Assembly (NCBI GenBank): GCA_040905705.1
Contig: JBBDQZ010000035.1
Span: 1 to 35,641, forward strand
Direction of reading: 5' to 3'
Origin: JBBDQZ01 sp040905705
Lineage (GTDB): Bacteria > Bacteroidota > Rhodothermia > Balneolales > Natronogracilivirgulaceae
DNA: 35,641 nucleotides
Shown here: in pieces, positions 7,593-15,914 of the stretch
How positions within the stretch are numbered: position 1 is the stretch's first letter
Layout of the letters: the number at the start of each line of letters is the position of its first letter
Translations under genes and position numbers: made by a program
The notes under the pieces: model-generated
Database searches by the model: none
Told to the model about the DNA's origin: nothing
Seen by the model: the letters and a program-made list of their open reading frames with translations, nothing else

Positions 7593-9854
7593 TTATAAAT
7601 AAACCCGGTAAAGCAGATTAACGGACCTTCCCGGTTCGGGAAAAATTTCTTTAATGCGTGACAGGTGATTATAATAGGTTTCGTTGAAAAGATTTTGCAC
7701 GTTAAACGTAATTGTGTGGAAGGTCCCTCTTGTATTGAATCGGTAATGAGCGTTCAGATTATAAATCACATATCCGGGAGTTTCCGTTTCAAAATCCCCG
7801 ATCCGGGTTTGCCGGTTAGCCAGACGCATTTTCCCACCAATTGAATACGGCCCGCTTGAATAGTGAAGTCCTAATGTTGCGCTTAGCGGCGGTATCATCG
7901 GCAAAGGCTGCCTGGATTTTTCAAGACCGCTTATCTCCATTTCCTCTTTGGAAACCACACGTTCCCCGATGGTATGAGAAAAATTACCGTCCAGAACAAA
8001 ATCATTCAGAATTTCAATTTCGGTAGACAACTCCATACCGTATAAATATGCTTCGGTCCCGATATATTGGTAAAGATTCAGGTCACTGCGTTGCCGACTG
8101 GGCTGCCCTGTGTCTTGCGCATATAGATAATTACCAAAATAATTATGATAACCAGAAATCTGAACAGTGGCATTCGAAGATTTATATCGGAAAAAGATTT
8201 CGGAACCGAGTCCGCGCTCCGGTTCCAAATCAGGATTACCAATTTCGTATGAATAAGAGGCAAGATGTGGCCCCTCGGAAAATAACTCTCCAAATGAGGG
8301 GGGGCGGAATGAGTGTATAAATGTCGAACCCACGAACAGACCTCCACCGAAGTCATAAATTGCTGAAGCCGAGGAAGCAAGTGAGGTAAAGGAGCGTTCC
8401 CGGATATAACCGATGGTAGGAGAAACTCTTTCTCTGGCCGGCTGTGCAACAACATGGTCCAAACGCAAACCGGCCTCCAGATGCAGTGGGCCAAAATCCG
8501 TCTCCTGCATGGTGAAAACAGAACCGGTATAGATGCGCGAATCAGGAGTTCGTGTTCCGAGCACCACATTGCTGACAAATTCTCCGGAAATGCCGATTAC
8601 ACCATCCTTCACAAGGCCCCAATCTTGATGATGCACCTTTGCTGCTGCTGTATTCGTGCCCATTTTATATTCCGTACCCGTAATTCCGCCCGACTCCATT
8701 TCCCTGTGGTGATAATAGATCACTGAACCCTGAAATTCCAACAGCTTGAAAAAGGAGTCGTTAAATACTATTTCACTCCGAACATCCGTCTGATATTTTT
8801 CCATTTCGATATTCACCCCTTCAGGATGTCCCCCCTGGGGATCCGGAGGGATACCATATTCGCTCAAATACATAGTCCCGGAAATTCCGGCATATCCCGA
8901 CGGGCGGATATAGCTGGCTCCAAACGTATTCTGAGTGGTTCTCATGGAGGTATTTGTCAAAGTGCCGACAGGGGTTCTGAAATTGTCACCGGTTCGCCCA
9001 TTCAAATCGAGTTTGAAGACAAATTTATCCACAGGCATAATGACGGAACCTGCTGCGGTTGCACCCCGGTTAACCGAAGTCCCATGAAGTGAAACCATTC
9101 CCGTCAATGAACTTGGAACCGAGTTGGGGATCTGATTGCGCACAACGTTGACAACTCCCCCGATCGCATTGGATCCGTAAAGCAGAGCGGAGGGCCCTCG
9201 TGCAATCTCAATCTCCTCTGCAGAAGTCGGATCCACGGTGACCGCATGGTCGGAAGAGGTCCATGAAGCATCTCCTGTACGTTCACCGTCCTGCAGGATA
9301 AGAACCCGCTCATTGCCAAGACCGCGAATCACCGGTCGTCCTGGAGCCGGACCCATGGATCGCTGTGAAATACCGGGTTGATTATCCAGGGTCTCCGACA
9401 GGGTAACGCCAAGATCTCTCCTTAATTGATCACCCATGACATGAATCGTTGTGTGTTCCAGATTGGAACCCCGAGTCACATCCTGATCGCCTACCACTTC
9501 CACCGTTTGTCCCGTCAGCACGGTTGGACGGATGACAATTCGAATTTCAGCACTTTCTCCTGATGATACATTGACCAATCGTCTCTGGGTAACGTAACCG
9601 ATTCGATGTACAGCAACCATATAGGTACCGGCAGGAACATTTGAAAACTGGAATCTGCCATCCCTGTCTGTAGTCGCTGTTCTGTTGATCTCCACCAGAT
9701 GGATATAGGCAAAAGAGACGGGCTCTTGTGTCTCAATATCGACAACGACACCAATGATCTTGTGCGGCTGATTTTCAATATTCCCGTATAGATCCGTTAA
9801 CGCAAAAAGTGACAAACACAACCATGTAAATATAAACCGGAACAAGTATCCCAT
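7593..9854 (-). CDS. TonB-dependent outer-membrane receptor, ZnuD-like (probable zinc uptake)
   Basis: 753-residue receptor. Residues 1-24 are a signal peptide, about 32-112 a carboxypeptidase-regulatory-like beta-sandwich (typical of FCB receptors), about 125-240 the plug with RPVIRGLGNERVLILQDGE and the box GPSALLYGSNAIGGVVNV, and the rest a beta-barrel. Several stretches recall neisserial ZnuD: the plug segment DHAVTVDP, the late-barrel IGNPDLEPERG, NYFGNYLYAQ, and the end NLFNETYYNHLSRIKE. The predicted role is TonB/ExbB/ExbD-driven uptake of zinc or a similar metal. Upstream lie a His/acid-rich lipoprotein and a small exported CPIC protein on the same strand. The last residue is Leu rather than the usual aromatic. 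Substrate is inferred from resemblance and context; receptor class is secure. Confidence 0.9.
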   Translation of the reverse strand: MGYLFRFIFTWLCLSLFALTDLYGNIENQPHKIIGVVVDIETQEPVSFAYIHLVEINRTATTDRDGRFQFSNVPAGTYMVAVHRIGYVTQRRLVNVSSGESAEIRIVIRPTVLTGQTVEVVGDQDVTRGSNLEHTTIHVMGDQLRRDLGVTLSETLDNQPGISQRSMGPAPGRPVIRGLGNERVLILQDGERTGDASWTSSDHAVTVDPTSAEEIEIARGPSALLYGSNAIGGVVNVVRNQIPNSVPSSLTGMVSLHGTSVNRGATAAGSVIMPVDKFVFKLDLNGRTGDNFRTPVGTLTNTSMRTTQNTFGASYIRPSGYAGISGTMYLSEYGIPPDPQGGHPEGVNIEMEKYQTDVRSEIVFNDSFFKLLEFQGSVIYYHHREMESGGITGTEYKMGTNTAAAKVHHQDWGLVKDGVIGISGEFVSNVVLGTRTPDSRIYTGSVFTMQETDFGPLHLEAGLRLDHVVAQPARERVSPTIGYIRERSFTSLASSASAIYDFGGGLFVGSTFIHSFRPPSFGELFSEGPHLASYSYEIGNPDLEPERGLGSEIFFRYKSSNATVQISGYHNYFGNYLYAQDTGQPSRQRSDLNLYQYIGTEAYLYGMELSTEIEILNDFVLDGNFSHTIGERVVSKEEMEISGLEKSRQPLPMIPPLSATLGLHYSSGPYSIGGKMRLANRQTRIGDFETETPGYVIYNLNAHYRFNTRGTFHTITFNVQNLFNETYYNHLSRIKEIFPEPGRSVNLLYRVYL

Positions 9855-9934
9855 TTAATATGATATTAAATAAATGAAAATACCCATGTTAAGTTATCAA
9901 CACACAGGTGCCTGATTAGAATCACATGGGTATT
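9854..9934. promoter_or_regulatory. Palindrome and 11-bp inverted repeat in the receptor leader
   Basis: Just upstream of the receptor ATG (9854-9852) is the palindrome TTTAATAT-G-ATATTAAA (9854-9870). Slightly further upstream, AATACCCATGT (9879-9889) and ACATGGGTATT (9924-9934) form a perfect 11-bp inverted repeat with a 34-nt spacer. Either could be a repressor operator or an mRNA structure controlling receptor synthesis. No known riboswitch consensus (for example the cobalamin box) was recognised, and I could not match either to a known Zur or Fur box. Confidence 0.4.
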
Positions 9935-10028
9935 CTATGTAACATTATGATCTCTAAATGATCACTAAATTTTAACGCATGCAATCTCCGGTAATCACCC
10001 TGTCAATATCATTAAAGAGTATAATATT

Positions 10029-10535
10029 TCACTCTTTAATTTCAACTTTCATATCCTGTACAGAGTCTTCAATTTGAATCTCAAAATCCATGGAAGTAAA
10101 GTCGGAATGATCGCCATGAAAAAGGACAAATCTTACGTAGGTTTCTCCGGATCCGACACCCACAAAATGGAAATTCCATTTGCCGTCTTCTTCGTGCTGG
10201 TCTATTTCGAGCACGTCTTCATTCCCGATTTCCCAGCCAAGTGAATACTCTTCATCCTCAGGCTCAAACCGGTCACCGTCTTCATCCAGAAAACGTACGG
10301 TCACCAGGTCCGATTCCTGATCAGCGTAAAATTCAAGATAATCACCTTCGGCATATGTAACGTTCCCGTCCTCCTGTTTGGCAATTTCGCTTCCACCAAC
10401 AAGTAATACCATTCCCCAGGGTTCAGTATGATCATCATGATCATTGTGGGAAATTACATCGCATGCGGTGATCATGTGTGTGGCAGCCCATAACAAAAAC
10501 AGGACATAAAACTTAGAAACAAAATAGTTATTCAT
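10029..10535 (-). CDS. His/acid-rich lipoprotein beside the metal receptor (possible metal-binding partner)
   Basis: 168-residue exported protein. Residues 1-24 are a lipoprotein signal with lipobox MITAC and Cys25 as the lipidated residue. A histidine/aspartate cluster HNDHDDH (30-36) follows, then an Ig-like, strongly acidic beta domain (about 40-168) with repeated DEDGDRFEPEDEE-type segments, a QHEEDGKWNFH stretch and a second His motif, HGDHSD. No catalytic motif is visible. I recall similar short lipoproteins next to ZnuD-like receptors in other FCB bacteria, so a surface or periplasmic metal chaperone is a reasonable inference. It is 86 nt after the CPIC gene and 174 nt before the receptor, all on one strand. 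Confidence 0.75.
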   Translation of the reverse strand: MNNYFVSKFYVLFLLWAATHMITACDVISHNDHDDHTEPWGMVLLVGGSEIAKQEDGNVTYAEGDYLEFYADQESDLVTVRFLDEDGDRFEPEDEEYSLGWEIGNEDVLEIDQHEEDGKWNFHFVGVGSGETYVRFVLFHGDHSDFTSMDFEIQIEDSVQDMKVEIKE

Positions 10536-10641
10536 AGCTCAAATATAATTCAGGTTTTGGTTGATTAAGAATACTCGCACACGCAACTGCAGCAAGCCGT
10601 AATAATGCACGTGTGGAATAGTAAAGCAGGAGATTAATTAA

Positions 10642-10956
10642 TCAGCCAAAACAAGGAGGGGCACGTCCGTATTTTGCAGTGACAATGTTGTTTACAGCGT
10701 TTTTGCAGGTAAAAAGAGGAGCCTTTTCTACAGGTGATAAAATCAGCTGTTCAAGATCGAAGTTTGGTTTTTCACCCTTAAAGATCACGGCACAAATTGG
10801 ACATAGATCATGTTTTTGTGTCCAGCTTTGCACCATGTCAGCTGAGGTTGCATCATGCCATTGAACTGCACGGTTCACATGGATCGAGGAACAGATAGTT
10901 CCTGCAATCAGAATCGCCGGTAAGCAAAATGACAGAATACGGTTTGGTTTCACCAA
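10642..10956 (-). CDS. Small exported protein with CPIC motif, unknown function
   Basis: 104-residue protein with an N-terminal hydrophobic segment (about 7-24, signal peptide or membrane anchor), a histidine pair region (His26, His34, His49) and the thiol pair CPIC (Cys52-Cys55), plus later Cys residues near the C-terminus. A secreted protein with His and CxxC suggests metal binding, but this is inference; I do not recognise the family with certainty. Small proteins with an H-x-CPxC feature occur before TonB receptors in other bacteria. The start is non-ATG: TTG at 10956-10954 directly followed by GTG at 10953. An in-frame TAA lies upstream with no ATG between. It is first in the receptor locus, so the promoter should lie in 10957-11161. 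Confidence 0.65.
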   Translation of the reverse strand: MVKPNRILSFCLPAILIAGTICSSIHVNRAVQWHDATSADMVQSWTQKHDLCPICAVIFKGEKPNFDLEQLILSPVEKAPLFTCKNAVNNIVTAKYGRAPPCFG

Positions 10957-11161
10957 AATACTGTTTTTCTTTAAAATGGGGCTGTCATATTGATATTACA
11001 AGATAAATTAAACATAATATTAAATGCAAACAACTTTCATTTAATACATTTATAAACCGATGGCTGTGAAACACATATGTATCCAATGAAACCAGGGTTT
11101 CTTGATCTTATGATCTCATTGTTGAAACTGTATGTTCAACATGAACCTTATAGCGTAATCA
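10957..11161. other. Intergenic region upstream of the metal-uptake locus
   Basis: 205 nt between mscS (its 3' end) and the CPIC gene. It is AT-rich and contains a 7-bp hairpin, TGTTGAA/TTCAACA (11120-11126 and 11135-11141), soon after the mscS stop that could mark a 3' end, although no U-run follows it. TAATATTA-type short palindromes near 11015-11022 lie where an operator for the locus would be expected. I see no convincing -35/-10 pair. Confidence 0.35.
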
Positions 11162-12034
11162 CTATTGGGATGAGCGAGTTTCTATATGGTTCCGGGACAA
11201 CAGATCCACCGGTAGTGGTTTACTGGCCGATCCGGCATATACCGAAATGTGTGGAAACGGAATTTCTATGCCCTCTTTATCAAATCGTTCTTTGATACCC
11301 ATATTGAGCGCATTTCTCAATACAAGGAATTCTTCCCTGGCAGCCCATGCTACAAACAGAATATCTATGGAGGAGTTTCCAAACTTGTCGAAGATCAAAA
11401 GCGGGGGAGGTTCCTGCAGGCACATCGGAAGTTTGTCCGCCACATCAAAAAGCACCTGACGGACCCGGTTCAGGTCCTCTTTATAGGCTACAGAAATGTT
11501 GCAATCCACCCTTCTGATAGGAAAACGAGTGATATTGATGAATTCAGACTTGATCATGGATTCGTTGGGCACCCGGAGCATTCGGTTATCGAACATCCGG
11601 ATTTTTACTGACAAAATATCGATGGATAATACTACTCCTATATTCCCACCCACATTTAAAATATCGCCGACAACAAACGATTGCTCCGCAATCAGAAAAA
11701 TACCGCTAATAACATTGGAAACACTTGTCTGTGAAGCAAAGCCAATAGCAATTCCGAGAATTCCGGCAGCACCAAGGAGAGGTGCCAAACCAAAACCGAA
11801 TTCATAAAGAATCATTACCACGATCAGTGCAAGACCAACATAAAAAACAAGTTTTCCAGCAAGTAATCCGTAGTGGCTTGTGTAATGCCTTGAAACATAT
11901 CGGGAAAGTGACCGGCGTATAAGCACCAGAATGGGCAAACCAATTATAATAATAATCCCGATCCGCAAAAGCTGTAATACACGGGCTTCCGTAAAAAAAC
12001 TCTCAAAAATATCGACTATGGTTTCCATATCCAT
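11162..12034 (-). CDS. Small-conductance mechanosensitive channel (MscS family)
   Basis: 290-residue inner-membrane channel that opens under membrane tension and releases solutes on osmotic downshock. Hydrophobic helices lie near residues 18-40, 60-82 and 85-120. The last is the pore helix with the Gly/Ala pattern LLGAAGILGIAIGFASQ followed by the family segment NVISGIFLIAEQSF and VGDILNVGG. The beta domain (VVLSIDILSVKIRMFDNRMLRVPNE) and the C-terminal cage follow. Two ATG codons (12034 and 12028) are possible starts; neither has a clear ribosome-binding site. The length is close to E. coli MscS. It lies 45 nt after the DUF432 gene, with a hairpin in between, so the two are likely cotranscribed. 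Confidence 0.93.
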   Translation of the reverse strand: MDMETIVDIFESFFTEARVLQLLRIGIIIIIGLPILVLIRRSLSRYVSRHYTSHYGLLAGKLVFYVGLALIVVMILYEFGFGLAPLLGAAGILGIAIGFASQTSVSNVISGIFLIAEQSFVVGDILNVGGNIGVVLSIDILSVKIRMFDNRMLRVPNESMIKSEFINITRFPIRRVDCNISVAYKEDLNRVRQVLFDVADKLPMCLQEPPPLLIFDKFGNSSIDILFVAWAAREEFLVLRNALNMGIKERFDKEGIEIPFPHISVYAGSASKPLPVDLLSRNHIETRSSQ

Positions 12035-12056
12035 TTTTTTTTAATAACTGACACAT

Positions 12057-12077
12057 CCGGTCAATGGCACAGACCGG
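12057..12077 (-). other. Intercistronic GC-rich hairpin between DUF432 gene and mscS
   Basis: CCGGTC (12057-12062) and GACCGG (12072-12077) form a perfect 6-bp stem with a 9-nt loop, three bases after the DUF432 stop codon. On the minus strand it is followed by an A-run rather than a U-run, so it is not a standard terminator. It could stabilise mRNA or tune translation of mscS, whose own ribosome-binding site is poor. Confidence 0.4.
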
Positions 12078-12079
12078 CC

Positions 12080-12859
12080 TCATATACCGGGCACATTTAT
12101 TTCACGCAATAATTTAAAGGTTCTCACCGTAAAGCTTTTTTTAATAGGAGTACGCGGCCTTGTTAAAAGCTTGCCACCTTTTTTCGCCTCAACCGGAATG
12201 GATCCTTTCATCTCAATATCACTATAACCTTCCTTGCCATGATGAGTAATCAGTGTCTGGTCCGCCCACATCTCATGTGCTTTAATATAAATGGATAATC
12301 GATCCACTCTCAGACAAATTTTCTCAAACCTCAATTCCTGATCGCTTTGATTTTGAATTTCAATGGGACACACAACCAGATGCGGTTCAAACAGCTCCTT
12401 TTGTAATACTCTCCGGGCTGTACTTGAAAGCGCATACGCAAGCTCACCTTCTGTAAAAATGCCGAACCAGGTATTGGACAATATAATGGTAGGAATTTCA
12501 GCGACAATCAGTTCCGGCATATTGAGAGGAGTAATACGTACAAATACCGGTATTCGACAATACACCCTGGAGCGAGCTCCCTTAATTACCCTGTAGGCAA
12601 ATTCCGAGTTCACTACTACCGGACGATCCGGAAAAACCGGGGTGAGCTCAAAATCCCGGAACTCCTCCGGCAAAGCTGTACGTATCCAATCTGTTTCGGC
12701 CGGCAATTCGGCCGGTTCCCCTGTCAATGACTCATCACGGCTACTGGTTATCCATATATCGTTAAAAATCTTCTTGAAAAAAATGGTAAGCGGTCCGATT
12801 CGGTGTCGAACCATCTCATCATCCGGTAATTTGACTGTCATCCAGACAGGAGTATTCAT
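12080..12859 (-). CDS. DUF432 family protein, MscS partner
   Basis: 259-residue soluble protein with no signal peptide or membrane helix. I assign it to DUF432 from the pattern PVFPDRPVVV (near 83-92), the middle block with CRIPVFVRI, and the core TIILSNTWFGIFTEGELAYAL followed by a basic ARRVLQKE segment. DUF432 proteins of bacteria and archaea are often encoded beside MscS channels, as here (45 nt, same strand). Their biochemical role is unknown to me; a cytosolic modulator of the channel is inference from neighbourhood only. The ATG at 12859 is used. A candidate promoter lies about 100 nt upstream (see the 12860-13165 entry). Confidence 0.72.
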   Translation of the reverse strand: MNTPVWMTVKLPDDEMVRHRIGPLTIFFKKIFNDIWITSSRDESLTGEPAELPAETDWIRTALPEEFRDFELTPVFPDRPVVVNSEFAYRVIKGARSRVYCRIPVFVRITPLNMPELIVAEIPTIILSNTWFGIFTEGELAYALSSTARRVLQKELFEPHLVVCPIEIQNQSDQELRFEKICLRVDRLSIYIKAHEMWADQTLITHHGKEGYSDIEMKGSIPVEAKKGGKLLTRPRTPIKKSFTVRTFKLLREINVPGI

Positions 12860-13165
12860 TTGTTTAAAGCTTTATGATTCATATGGTCAGATAGAGTATT
12901 CGTGCATTAAACATTTGCCTGTATCAAAATTCTTTGTACACGGATGTTTCCACCGTAAATACGATATCACAAATATTGAAGGTAATCAAGATGCCTGTTT
13001 ATGGAAGTATCGTGTTACATGAAAAAACCAGATTCCATGAAAACAAAAACTAATCAAGCTCTCACTATTTTGAATGCCTTTGTGTTTGACTATCTTGATT
13101 ATGTATTATGCGATCATTATTGGTATTTATTTCCCTCATCTGTAACAAATAACATTTAAAAATGG
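12860..13165. other. Divergent intergenic region between DUF432 gene and usp
   Basis: 306 nt with no credible gene. A weak minus-strand promoter for the DUF432-mscS pair may be TTGATT (12989-12984), a 17-nt spacer and TATCGT (12966-12961), matching consensus at 4 of 6 bases each. TAATCAAGAT (12983-12992) recurs inverted at 13092-13101, a 10-bp repeat 99 nt apart that may be chance in AT-rich DNA. No clear promoter for usp was found. Confidence 0.3.
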
Positions 13166-14098
13166 ATGGTTGCAATGAAGAATCCTAAAATTCTGGTTGC
13201 CGTTGATTTTTCCGATCTGAGTACACACGCATTGAAAGCTGCCCATATTTTTGCCCAGCGATTCAACGGTACGATAACACCTTTTCATGCGTATATACCT
13301 GTTACTGACCTCGACAGTTTTCACTATGTGGGATCGGGTGCTTCTCCTCATGAAAAATACGGAGATATTGAAAAAATGCTGAGTCAGAGGCTACGTGATA
13401 CCGCCATGTTTTATCTTTCAGAAGAGTATCTGAACGATCCGATACTGGATGTAGGGAATGCCGCCCGGGCAATTACCTACAATGCAAAAGATTTCGACCT
13501 TGTAATCATGGGTACCCATGGACGAACAGGATTCAGTCGCTTTCTTATGGGATCTGTCACGGAAAAAGTTCTGCGAATGTGCAATAAACCTATGATCACA
13601 GTTACCTCGTCTTCTGATCTGGATAAATTTTCTTCCCTGCTGGTCACCACGGATATGTCAGAAAACTCTTTCCACGCATTTCCATATGCTAACAGTATAG
13701 CTGAAATCACCAAAAGTAAAATTGATCTGGTTCATGTTGTAAGCAATGAACAATATTTCGATGCACGTGCGGCAGACCAGACAGCCCGGGAACGTGAGTT
13801 GGAACTCGAAAAGCTGGCTGAAAAATATTTCGGTAACATACGACAGCAGGTAACACCACAAGTCATTATAGGGAACAAGGCCCCTCATGAAGAAATCCAA
13901 AAACTTGCAAGGGACAAAAAATACAATCTTCTGGTTATCTCATCTGTCGGCCGGACCGGACTGGACTATCTAATGATGGGCAGTACGGCATCTCATGTGG
14001 TTAGATCTGTCAGAAATGCCGTTTTTATTATCAATCCCAGAGGTATCAGTGACGATAAAGCCCGGGAACTACATTATCAAAATCAGAAAAACAGTTAA
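13166..14098 (+). CDS. Universal stress protein with two Usp domains
   Basis: 310-residue cytosolic protein made of two UspA-type Rossmann-like domains (about 4-145 and 155-300). The first begins PKILVAVDFSD and carries the ATP-binding motif MGTHGRTGFSRFLMGSV, the full G-2x-G-9x-GS pattern. The second has SSVGRTGLDYLMMGST, in which the first glycine of the motif is Ser, so its nucleotide binding may be weaker. Usp proteins help survival under starvation and other stresses through ATP binding; targets are unknown here. ATG 13175 (MKNPKILVAVDFS) is an equally good start and aligns better with the family. The gene stands alone between the divergent DUF432-mscS pair and the convergent porin gene. 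Confidence 0.93.
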   Translation: MVAMKNPKILVAVDFSDLSTHALKAAHIFAQRFNGTITPFHAYIPVTDLDSFHYVGSGASPHEKYGDIEKMLSQRLRDTAMFYLSEEYLNDPILDVGNAARAITYNAKDFDLVIMGTHGRTGFSRFLMGSVTEKVLRMCNKPMITVTSSSDLDKFSSLLVTTDMSENSFHAFPYANSIAEITKSKIDLVHVVSNEQYFDARAADQTARERELELEKLAEKYFGNIRQQVTPQVIIGNKAPHEEIQKLARDKKYNLLVISSVGRTGLDYLMMGSTASHVVRSVRNAVFIINPRGISDDKARELHYQNQKNS

Positions 14099-14188
14099 TT
14101 CGGATTAAAACTTCCCGAAATGTAACAGCACACCATATCACTATCTGCTGATGTGTAAACCGGGATTTGTTGACTTTAGGTTCCGTTT

Positions 14189-15736
14189 TTAAAACTCTAT
14201 CTTCATGCCGATCATTGCGTGAAACCGTTCTACATCCTGATCGGCTGTTTCGATGAATGTTATCGGATTATTATTATTATCCACAAACATACCCGTTTCA
14301 GCATCTACATAATACAAGTCATCCGTCGTTTTCCATAATCCGTACTGAACAGCAAAATCCAGGGTCATGCGTTGATTCATGCCGAAACCCAGGCCGGCAC
14401 TTAGAAACTGACGGTTGTTATCTTCAATAAAGTCAACCGGATTATTCATCATCGCCCATCCCACACGCGGCTCTATGGATCCGAAAGGAGTAAAAGCGGC
14501 ACCTGCCCTGAAGTTCCAGACATCACGAAAATTGTCATTGATAAATTGATTTTCTCTTATCTGGTCGTTCCGGTCTTGCACATCAAAGTTTTTCAATCGA
14601 ATTCTGCCGTAATTGATCCGCTCCGCTGAAATAGAAAGATTGATGAAAGGCAGATTTTTGCTGGAAACTCCCAACTGCATTCGTGATGGGGTAGTTGCAT
14701 TATAAGAATATTGGCCATTGTGCTCACCTTCGATCACGGGATCAAAGGGAATTCCATCCTCATCGACAATGACATTTCCGTCCAGTGTCACTACATCCTG
14801 AAAACTGGACTGTATAAAGGCATCAAAACGCTCCTCGACATTCCATCTGGTACCCGTCGTATAGCTTGCGCCTATATCAATCAGTGGAATACCGGTATAC
14901 AACAAACCAATACGGGCGTTAAGGCCCACTGCGTCCACATGGATTGTTTCTTCAAACAATACCTGGTCAATATTAAACGTACCTGAACCTTCCCCTCCGG
15001 TATGGTGGTCCAACATGGAATATTCAATAAAAGTCTGTCTGAATCTGGAACTGGAGACCGGGAGCCCTACAGACAATCCGACAAAAAAATCTTCCTGAAA
15101 TTCCGTTGCAAGAAACAGATTATATTCACCGGACTGGCCTCTTCGAGTCGTTTCTGCAAATTGATCGACCCCAACCCAGTTTCCAAATTCAAAAACCGAG
15201 GCCAGATTGTTACCCAGGGAGTCTATAGCAAAGGTACTATAGGCTAATGACTGGGTGTAATCGGTTAAAAACTGATAAGTACGACTGGAAAGGTCATTGT
15301 GGGCATTGATCATAAATGCACTGTTATAGTCGGCAGTCTGGATATAACCTCCACCCAAAACCATGTTACCGGTTACAGTGGGCACTTTGTAATTAAAACC
15401 GAAGTGAGAGAGGCCGGATTGATTGTCGTCAAATGTATTTGGTTGACCGAGATAAGTGGTTTCCTGCTCCACGTCACGGATTCCAAACCCCACCGAAAAA
15501 CTGCTGCCAGAAGCCTGTGCAGCAACAGCCGGGTTGTTTATGACAGAACCTAATCCTTGCCATTTCGAGACCGAAGAACTACCAAGCGCTAAACTGTGTG
15601 CATCCTGACCCGGTACCTGTTTGGCGAGACGTAGTACATCATAACTGTATTGTGCCTGCACAGGTGTGGCAGTCGTCTCCAAAAGAATGATTACTGTAAC
15701 AAGGCAGCAACAAATTAAACAGGTTCTGATAGACAT
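14189..15736 (-). CDS. Outer-membrane porin of the OmpP1/FadL/TodX type
   Basis: 515-residue outer-membrane protein with a cleavable signal peptide (about 1-28, ending VQAQ). The mature N-terminus SYDVLRLAK followed by NNPAVAAQ matches the FadL/PorV-like start and its NPA motif. The remainder has alternating beta-strand character and ends in an aromatic residue (GMKIEF), the usual barrel-assembly signal. FadL-type proteins let hydrophobic compounds cross the outer membrane. Some FCB relatives (PorV) instead serve type IX secretion, and I cannot tell which applies. It is 178 nt downstream of the Ser/Arg-rich lipoprotein gene on the same strand and convergent with usp. Confidence 0.78.
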   Translation of the reverse strand: MSIRTCLICCCLVTVIILLETTATPVQAQYSYDVLRLAKQVPGQDAHSLALGSSSVSKWQGLGSVINNPAVAAQASGSSFSVGFGIRDVEQETTYLGQPNTFDDNQSGLSHFGFNYKVPTVTGNMVLGGGYIQTADYNSAFMINAHNDLSSRTYQFLTDYTQSLAYSTFAIDSLGNNLASVFEFGNWVGVDQFAETTRRGQSGEYNLFLATEFQEDFFVGLSVGLPVSSSRFRQTFIEYSMLDHHTGGEGSGTFNIDQVLFEETIHVDAVGLNARIGLLYTGIPLIDIGASYTTGTRWNVEERFDAFIQSSFQDVVTLDGNVIVDEDGIPFDPVIEGEHNGQYSYNATTPSRMQLGVSSKNLPFINLSISAERINYGRIRLKNFDVQDRNDQIRENQFINDNFRDVWNFRAGAAFTPFGSIEPRVGWAMMNNPVDFIEDNNRQFLSAGLGFGMNQRMTLDFAVQYGLWKTTDDLYYVDAETGMFVDNNNNPITFIETADQDVERFHAMIGMKIEF

Positions 15737-15914
15737 AAATAATCCGTATAAGTAAAATGTAAAGCTTGTTGAATTTGATAACTGATCAACTGAAACAGCG
15801 GAATAATATACTTAATAATTTCTCCCCTGATGTTCACTTAATGAAATCTTATCCTGAAAAAGTTCATACTTTATCGGTATTCAATAGAAGAATCATCAAC
15901 ATATGAAGTGCATA

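Noticed and set aside
9855..10028. Cobalamin riboswitch before the TonB receptor
   Set aside because: No B12-box-like core and too short a leader; receptor features point to zinc, not cobalamin.
12642..13022. 126-codon plus-strand frame reaching into the gap before usp
   Set aside because: It is mostly the antisense of the DUF432 gene and its gap portion has no coding signature.
12983..13101. 10-bp inverted repeat TAATCAAGAT / ATCTTGATTA as an operator pair
   Set aside because: Arms 99 nt apart in AT-rich DNA are plausible by chance, and no further copies or promoter link support it.
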